DNA of 64,000 nt from Gordonibacter massiliensis (ex Traore et al. 2017) (GTDB lineage Bacteria; Actinomycetota; Coriobacteriia; Coriobacteriales; Eggerthellaceae), in assembly GCA_900170005.1 (NCBI GenBank), contig LT827128.1, forward strand, positions 1,674,001 to 1,738,000, given 5' to 3'. The translations under genes were made by a program, and so were the position numbers. Positions 52,937-61,900 of this stretch are shown one piece after another. The notes below the pieces were generated by a model. The model did no database searches. It was not told the DNA's origin and was given only the letters and a program-made list of their open reading frames with translations. The stretch's first letter is position 1, and the number at the start of each line of letters is the position of its first letter.

Positions 52937-52939
52937 TCC

Positions 52940-55900
52940 TTAGGACAGTTTGCGGCGGGCGACGAGGGCGACGCAGACGGCGGCCAGTGCGCCGGCGACG
53001 AGGGGCGCGGGAGCCAGCGGGTCGCCCGTGGGTGCGAGCGCCTTGCCGCCGCTGTCGCCGCCGCCGTTGTCGGGCGTGGGCGTCGGACTCGGCGGATCCG
53101 GCGTCGGCGGATTGGGCGTCGGGCCGGGATCAACCTGCGCCACGGTGAACGCCGCGCTGGCCGATCCGTCTGTGAACGCAACCGTCAGCTCGTGCGCGCC
53201 AACTGAGAGCTTGGCCAGGTAAGCGGCCGAAAGCGTCACTACGGTGCTGCCCTCGGCAACCGTGTAGTCTGCACCCAGAACAAGATCGTCTCCATCCACG
53301 GCCACCGACAGGAACTTGTCCAGCGGCCCGTTGACGGTGAACGCCAACCCGGACTGCCCCGGCTTCCACGTGCCGCCAGCCCCGGCGATCACGCGGTAGG
53401 CCTGATGCGCAAGCGTGGTGAACGAAGGTCCGTAGACCTTCTCGGAAGCCAGGACGTTGTCGCCCGACCCCCGGAACGCCTGGACGTACCACTCGTAGGC
53501 CGTGCCCTCGGCCAAGCCGGACAGCGGCAGCGTCGCACTAGTCAGCCCCGCGACCTCCGTCCAATCGGCTCCGGCGGCAACCGCGCGGTACCCCACCGTG
53601 AAGGTGTCGGCGGCCGCGTCGCCCTCCCACGAGAGCACCGCGTCCGCGAACCCGACCTCGCCCGCTTGCGGGTTGCCGGGCGTGACCGGCCTCACCAGTA
53701 CGAGCGCCTCCTTGCTGGTCACGACAACCGGCGCACCCTCGTCGAGCGTCTGCGTGGCCGTGCAGCGCACGTAACCGCCCGTGCCGGCGTCCAGCGTCAC
53801 CAAACGCCCACCGTCGCCGACGGGATGCCACGCGTCCACATCCGCAGGACCGGAATCGAGCGCCCGCAGCTCCCATGCGTACGCGACACTCGCATCCTCG
53901 TCGCCCAGGTTCGTGGCGGCCTTGAGCGAAGCCTGCTCGCTCGGCCCGATCTCCTGGGAGGACGGATCCACCGCGACGCTCTCCAGCACGGGTTCCACGG
54001 ACCGCGTGGAGAACGAGCCCGTGCCGGACCAGGCGGAATCCATGCCGTTCTGAGTGGCCTTCACGCGCCACTCGTACGCCGTGGCGGGCTCGAGGCCCTC
54101 CAGGACGCACTTCATGGCCTGGGCGTCCACGTTCTCCGCAGATGTCCACGCCCCCTCGCCCGCCACGCGGTACTCCACGGCGAACGAACCCGCCGTGCCA
54201 GGGCCTGCCCACACCCAGGCGAGCGTCGCTTCGTCCACGGCAGCCTCGGCCGCGAGGCCCGAAGGAGCCGCCGGCGAAAGCGCGAGGACCGCCCCGTTGC
54301 TCTCCACCGCCTTGCTCGGGCCGTCGCCGCGCTGGGACGTGGCCACGCAGCGGAAGCCGTGCTCGCCCGCCTCGCGGGACTCGTCGGCCTTCACCTCGAG
54401 CGTGCGCCCGGTGGCGCCGGCGATGTCGACCCACGAGCCGCCCTGGTCGGACAGCCACTGGAAGGACAGGCTCTCCTCGGCGTCGTCGTCCACGTTCGTG
54501 GTCACGGCGAACGTCGTCGCAAGGCCGGAGCCGGCGATGCCCGACGCGGAGGCCGGCGACACCGTGGCCTCCTTCAGCAGGCTGCCCTTGGACGCGGTGC
54601 GGAACTCCGGACCGTCGACCCACTCGGAGGCGAGGCCGTTCGGCGACGCCGCGCGCACCCGCCACGCGTAGTCGGTGCCGGGTTCGAGGCCCTCCGCCTG
54701 GTACGACGCGTCGTGCAGGTCGGCAACCTCGGTCCACTCGGCATCGTCTGCCTTCTTGTAGGACAGCTCGTAGGAGCCTCCCTCCGGCAACGTGCCCGAC
54801 CAGGAAAGTCGAACCTCGGTCTCGCCCGGCTCGCCCGCCTTCGGCTCCGCGGGCGCAGCCGGCTTCACGCGCACGACGGCCGCGTCGCTCGTCTTCGACG
54901 CCTTCGAGCCGTTGCCGAACGCCTGCTCCACCGTGCACCGCACGTAGGCATCGGTGCCGGCGGGCAGCGTGAGCTCACGACCCGTCTCGTCCTCGATCTT
55001 GATCCACGCGTCGGAATCGGAATCGAGCGCCCGACGCTCCCACGCGTACGAAAGCGTGTAACCCGCGCCCTCGACGTCGTCAAGGTTGGTGACGGCCGTG
55101 AACGCGGCCTGCGCGTCCGGCGCGATCTCCTGGGAGGCCGGGTCCACCGTCACGCTCACCAGCGCCGGAGCGGTGGAGAACGAAGCCACACCGGACCAGG
55201 CGGAATCCACGCCGTTCTGCACAGCCCTCACGCGCCACTCGTACTTCGTGGCGGGCTCGAGGCCCTCCAGGACGCACTTCATGGCCTGGGAGTCCACGTT
55301 CTCCGCGGATGCCCACGCCCCCTCGCCGGCCACGCGGTACTCCACGACGAACGAGCCCGCCGACCCCGGACCGGCCCACGACCAGGCAAGCGTCGCCGTA
55401 TCCGCCGCGCTCTCGGCGGCAAGGCCGGAAGGAGTCGCCGGCGAGAGCGCGACGACGACCGTGTTGCTCTCCACCGTCTTGGGCGTGCCGCCCTCCGGCG
55501 TGCCGGTGACGAGGCAGCGCAGGGAATGCTCGCCCGCCTCGCGGTCGGCCACGGACAGCTGGATGCCGTCGCGCGTCTCGCCCGGCAGATCCGCCCATGC
55601 GCCACCAACGTAATTCTGCCACCGATAGGTGAGCGCCTCGTCTTCGCCGCCGACGATCCCGGTCACCGAGAAGGACACCGGCTCGTCGCCGCCCGCTTCG
55701 GCCTCCACGCGCTCGGGGCCCACGACCACGCCCTCGAGCGTGCTGTCCCGCGCCGTGGTGGTGAACGCGGGGCCGTCGACCCACGCGGACGCAAGGCCGT
55801 TGTCGGACACCGTGCGCACGCGCCACTCGTACTTGGTGCCGGGGGTGAGGCCAGTCACGGTTTGCGAGGCTTCCGCAAGCCCGGCGACCGACGCCCAGTT

Positions 55901-58900
55901 TACGGTTCCGGCCGCCCGGTACGACAGCGTGAAGGTGCAGCCCTGGGGCAGCGCGCCGGACCACGAAAGCGCGGCCTCGGTTTCGTCCAGGGCGTCAATC
56001 GTCAATCCAGTCGCGATTGCGTCGGGCTGCACGCGCACGCGCGCCTCGTTGCTGGGCTTCGTCACCGGATCGGCCCCCGGAGCAGCCGTATACGTGGCCA
56101 AGCAGCGCACGTAGGCGTTCGTTGCGGCGGGAAGCGTCACCTTGGCCTCCGTGGCGCCCTCCACCGTTTGCCACGCTCCAGAGCCGGAATCGAGCGCACG
56201 CGTCTGCCACTCGTAAGCGAGCGCGCCGGCGTCCACGCCCTCCACGCCGTCCAGGTTCGTGGCAGCCGAAAGCTCCGCCGATTCGCTTGACGCCATCACC
56301 AGGTCGGTGGGCTCGACGACGACCGCCTCAAGCTGCGCATCGGAATGCTCCGCGACCGTGGAGAAGACGTTCGCGAACGACGGCAGCGATTCCACGCCGT
56401 TCTGCACGGTTTGCACGCGCCACTCGTAGACCGTGTCGGGCTTCAAGCCTTCGACCATGCACGACGTCTGCAAAGCCGAGACCTTCGTCCAAGTGACGGT
56501 GCCGCTTTCCCGATAGAACACGTTGTACGCGGCCCCGGACAAGCTGCCGCTCGACCACTCCCACGCAAGCGTGGCCTTGTCGGATTCGACGGCGGACGCC
56601 GTCAGACCCGTCGGAGCGGCGGGCGCGAGCGTGCAGGACACCGCGTTGCTGGGCACGAGGCAATCGGAAACGCTGCCGTCTTTTTTGGGGGGATGCATCG
56701 TAACCAGGCAGCGGTACGTGCTCGTCCCAGCCTCGGTCGCGGTGTTCGCCTCAATGCTCAGCGTGGACGAGGTTTCGTTCTCCAGGTTGGTCCAGCTGCT
56801 GCTGCCGGCCCCCTTGCGCTGCCACTGGTACCCCGTCGGTTCCCGCACGCCCACGTCCACGGCAGGCGTGGCCGTGAACGTGAGGGTGCGGCCGTTGCCG
56901 ACGACCGCCGCCGCCCGCGCCGGCGTGGCATCCACCTTCGGCGCGGTGAACGCGGGGCCGTCCACCCACTCCGTGACCGGGCCGTCGCTCATAATCGTGC
57001 GCACCCGCCACTCGTAGGAGGCGCCCGGCGTTAGCATCGAGTAATTCAGCGTCTCGCCCAAACCGACAAAACTGCTGCGCGTGGTCCATTCGCTCGCACC
57101 CGCCATGCGGTATTCCATCTCGTAGCCGTCGACGCCGTAGCGACGATCGCTCAAAGTCCACCCGAGGGTGATGCCGTTGTTGTAGTATTTTTGATTGAAC
57201 TCCACATACGGATCGCTCGGCGGCAAGGGCTCGACGCGTATTCTGGCCGGGTTGCTGGCCACGGTCGTGATCGTCTCGCCGACGGTCTGCGTCACCGTGC
57301 AACGCACGTAGCGGTTTGTCTCCCCCTGTTCCCCGGAAAGCGTCAAACTTGCTCCCGTCGCACCCTCGATCTCTTTCCATGTTGTCTCGGTTTCGTAGGG
57401 CTTCTCGGTTAGCGCGCACCACTCCCACCGGTACGCGAGCGTGCCCTTGCTCTGGTCGTCGTCCACATTCGTGGCAGCGGAGAGCTCCACCGAATCGTCC
57501 GCGCCCACCAGCTGGTCGGACGGCGCCACCGCCACCGCATAGAGCCCCTCGACCGGCTTCGTGGGCGGCGTGATGAACGTGGAAACCTCCGACCAGGACG
57601 ACGTTACGCCGTCCTTCACAACCCGCACGCGCCACTCGTAGACGGACCGCTCCGCCAACAACGCGGCCTTGCACGTCTTATTCTCGTTGTCTACGATGAG
57701 CTTGCCGCTGGATATGATGTCCTTTTCGTTGCTGTAGTGCCAGGGGTCGTTTTTGATGCCGGCAGGACCCGCAACCATGTGGTAGCCCACGACGAACTCG
57801 TCGCCCTCGGCCAATGCACCGTCCCACGTCCAACCGAACGTGGCCGTATTCGCCTCGATGTCGCTTTCCTGAAGCTTGACGGGCGCGAGGGGCGTCACGG
57901 TCACGATGGACTCGTTGCTCGTGACCTCCTTTTCGTAGATGCCTCGCGTTGCCTTGACCACGCAGCGGTAGCCGTACGTGCCGACCGGCATATCCTTCGT
58001 GAAAACCTGCAACGTGGCATCGGTCTGCCCCTGCAGGTCGTCCCAGCCGGAATCGGCGTTGCGCTGCTGCCATTGGTAGGAAAGCTGCTCGCGATCGACG
58101 TCGTTGTCGGCCTTCGCCGCAAGTTCGACGGTGCTGTCCGTGCCCACCACGACGCTAAACGCGGACGGCGCAACCTCAACCTTCGAGAACACAATATCCT
58201 CCGGCAACGTGACGAACGGAGGGCCCGCCACCCAGTCCGAGCTCAACGGATCGCTGTACGTGGCGGTGGAGCGCACGCCCCACTCGTACACCGTGCCCGG
58301 CACAAGGTCGGGCAGGCGCACGGGCGCGCTGTTCGGATCCAAACCCAGCGCCTGGTTCCACTCGCTCGCGCCGACGGCGCGCCACACCAGGTCGGACACG
58401 ACGCCCTGAGTCTTATCGTCCCACGTGACCACAGCCGATTCCTTCTCCACGCTGGCAACCTGAAGGCCGCTCGGCAACACGGGCGTCACGCGCACGCGCG
58501 CCTCGTTGCTGGTCACGGAGGTTCCGGCCAGCGGCACGGCCGCCAGCCCCACCGGGTTGTACGTCACCGTGCAGCGCACGTAGGCGTTCGTGTCGGCGTC
58601 GAGCGTCAGCACGCGGTCCGTCGCGTCGTCGATCACGGCCCAATCGCTTGAATCGAGGCCCCGCTTCTCCCACATGTACGTCTTCGTCGCGACCGAGGAG
58701 TCGACGTCGTCCACGTTCGTGAGCGCGGCGAACGTTGCCTGCTCGCCCGCTTCGACCGTTTGGTCCATCGGACCCACCACCACATGCGTGAGCTGCGGCA
58801 CGAGCGGCAGCGACTGCGTGACGAACAGCGACGTCGCCGAGCGCACCGACGGCGTGACGCCGTTCATCACCTGCACGTACCACTCGTAAGTGGTGGCGGG

Positions 58901-61900
58901 CTTCAGGCTTCTCAGCGCATACGAGGCATCGCGTTCGGTGCTGGCGTTCTGCCAGTCTGCAGACCCCGATTCGCGCCAGAACACGCGATAGGACAGGCCG
59001 TCGCCCTCGTTCAGGGCGTTCGTCCACGCAAGCTCCGCCGTGGCCGCCGTGATGTCGCTCGCCACCAAGCCGGCAGGCACCTTCGGCACGGTCATGAAGC
59101 TCACCGCCTCGCTGGTCACCGACTTCAGCGCCACGCCGTCCTTGCCGGCCGTCACCACGCAGCGGTACAGGCACGAGCGCGGCACGCTGCTCGAAGCGTC
59201 CGCGACCATCGTGCGCCCCGTCTGCTCCGGCACGTCGCTCCATTGGTCGCCGGTCGCGCTTTCCTGCCACTGGTACGACAGCGTTTCCCCGTTTTGGGCA
59301 TTGTCGAGATTCGTCGTCGCCGTATACGTGACGTCCTCGCCGCTGCCCGCCACGGCCGTGCCGAAGAGGGGCGTCACCGACACGGCGGAAAGCGCGCTCG
59401 TCTCCGCGAGCGTGACGAACGTGCCGCCCGACGCCCAGTCGGATCGCAGCTCGTCGCGCACCACGGCGCGCACGCGCCAGGAGTACACGACGTTGGGATC
59501 GAGGCCCTCCACGTCGCACGACGTGTTCGCGCCCACGTTCTCCACGTCAACCCACGCGTCATCGACCGGTTTCGGCCCTTCCGCGTACTGCACCTCGTAG
59601 GTTGCCGGACGCACGTCGGCGCTTGCCCAGGACAGGTGCGCCGACGTCGTGCTCGCCTCGGCGGCAAGCTGCACGGGCTGCCCCACGGGAACGCTCGTCA
59701 GCAGCAGTCCGGTGGAGCTGGTCACGCTTTTCCGATCGGTGCCCACTACTTTGCCGTAGTTTTTCGTCGTTCTCGTAGACGTGACGATGCAGCGGTAGGC
59801 GTCCGCCGCGCCGCCCTCGGGTGCCGTGACGGAGAGCATCGCAGCGTCGCCGCCCTCCACGTCGCACCAGTTGTCGCCGAAGACGTTGCGCTGCCAGCGG
59901 TACTCCAGCTCCTCCGACGCCTCGGCGTCGACGTTCGTCGAAACCTTGAACTCCACCGTTTCGCCGGCATCGACCTGCTCCTTGTCCGGCGACACCGTCG
60001 CCTCGGCGAGCGCGCTCTCTTGCGGCAGCTTGAGGGTCGCGTACGACTGCGAGGCGCTCGACCAGAAACCGGCCAGCGGCGCGGCGTACACGTACACCGA
60101 GTAGTCCGTTCCGGGCTGCAGCTCGTCAAGCTGACAGGCGCCCGTCTGCGCGCCCTCCTCGATGGTGACGACCTTCCAGAGCATGGGTCCGGGCTGAGGA
60201 AACGCCATGCACTGGTAGCTCACCGCGTAGCGGCGCACCGCGCCGCTCGGCGTCCAGGTGATCTCGCCCGACGTCGGGCTGGTCGCCTGCGCCTGCACGT
60301 TCGCCACCGGAGCAGGAACCACCGTCAGGTAGGCCGCCCCGCTGGCCGCCTCGGCCGTCTGATCGCTCTTCGCGTTCACCGCCACGCAGCGGATGGCCGC
60401 GCCCACGTCCGACGCGTCCACATCGTGCACCGTGAGCGTGGTCGCACCGGTGGTTCCATCGGTATCGATCGTGTACTTCCCGCTCGCCGCGATGTCGGAG
60501 AAGTCCTGCTCGTCCATCGCCTTACGCTGCCAGCGGTACGAGAGCGCGCCGCCTCCGTCGCCCACGCTCGCTTGCGCAGTGAACACGGCGTCCGCGCCCG
60601 GTTCCACCCGCACGCTCTTCGGCATCTGCGAGAAGACGGGCACCTCGATTGTGGGCTCCGCCAGCGTCTTCACGCCGCTCGACACCCCGGATTCGCCTTC
60701 CACCCCGTTCGCGAACGCCGACACTATCACCCGGTACTCCGTATCGGGCTTGAGGCCGGTTAGCTTGCGATGCAGCTTCCCGTCGGCACCCGCCGTGGCC
60801 TCGCGGGCGTTCACCAGGTACGTCGTGGAGCGCACGATATAGTTGTTCTCGTCTATCTCCTGGCGCTCGATGATGTACCCGCCGTCGGCGTCCTTGATCC
60901 CCTCGATCTCCGGGAACGTCGCCTTCAGGCTGTCGGTGGTGGCCTCGCCCAACTCCACATTCGTCATCCGCGGCGGCTCCACGTCGGCGGCGGTGGGGTT
61001 CGTCCACACCGTGGACGTGCCGTCGCCCCGCTCTGCCACCACGCGCACCCTCCACTGCCGCCCGTAGTCGGCGGAGGTAAGTTTGTGCTCGAAGGTCATC
61101 GTGCGCGACTCGCCGCTGTCTCCGACCGTGGCCGTCTCGCCCGTGTCCTTCCAGTCGTCCTCGCCCGCGCGCCACGTGTACAAGTATCCGGTGGCCGTCT
61201 TGAAGTCGCCGCTGTCCGCCGCGTAGTCGGCCGCGATGTGGAACGTGTCCTTGTCCACCACGCCCTGCGCCTCGGCCACCGACGCGGACCACGTGCCCGC
61301 CTGGGGCAGCTCGGCCGTGGTGAACGACACCGGCTCCGACGTGGCCAGGTTCACGTCGCTACGCGGGTCGCAGGCAGACACGGTCACCTGGTAGTCGCCG
61401 CCCGGAACGAGGTTCTCCAGAACGAGCTTCTGATTGCCAGGAGAGGGCACCTCCACCGTGTAGTTGGTCGCCCCCGTCACCGTGATGCGGTAAGCGCGGG
61501 GGGTGCCTTCCTCGGGCGATTTCCACCACACCGAGGCGCTGTACGACCCGATATTGTCCACCGTCACGTCGAGCGGCGCGGAGGTGGCGTGAAGGACCGG
61601 TAAGGGAAGAAGGTGCTTCTCCGTGCCCTCGACCTTCTTCGTGGGATTGCCGCGGCTGTCGGCCTCCCATACCGAGGCGATCACGTCGCACCACTCCGCC
61701 TCGGTGGGATCCCAACCTCCGGGAAGGTCCTTGAACTCGTTCGGATACACCATCGAGTCATCCGTGGTGACCGTCGAAAGGTCGAAGTCTTCGTCCTGAG
61801 GGTCCTCCAGCTTCTTCGTGAGCCGCCATTCGTATTGAGCCACATGCTTGCCGTCGTCGTAGCCCGCCCAGTCGTAGTCCACACTGAACCAGTGTCCGGT

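Noticed and set aside
53405-56290. A 961-codon plus-strand frame opposite the giant surface protein
   Set aside because: A mirror of the repetitive Fn3 coding sequence; Arg-rich product with no start signal.
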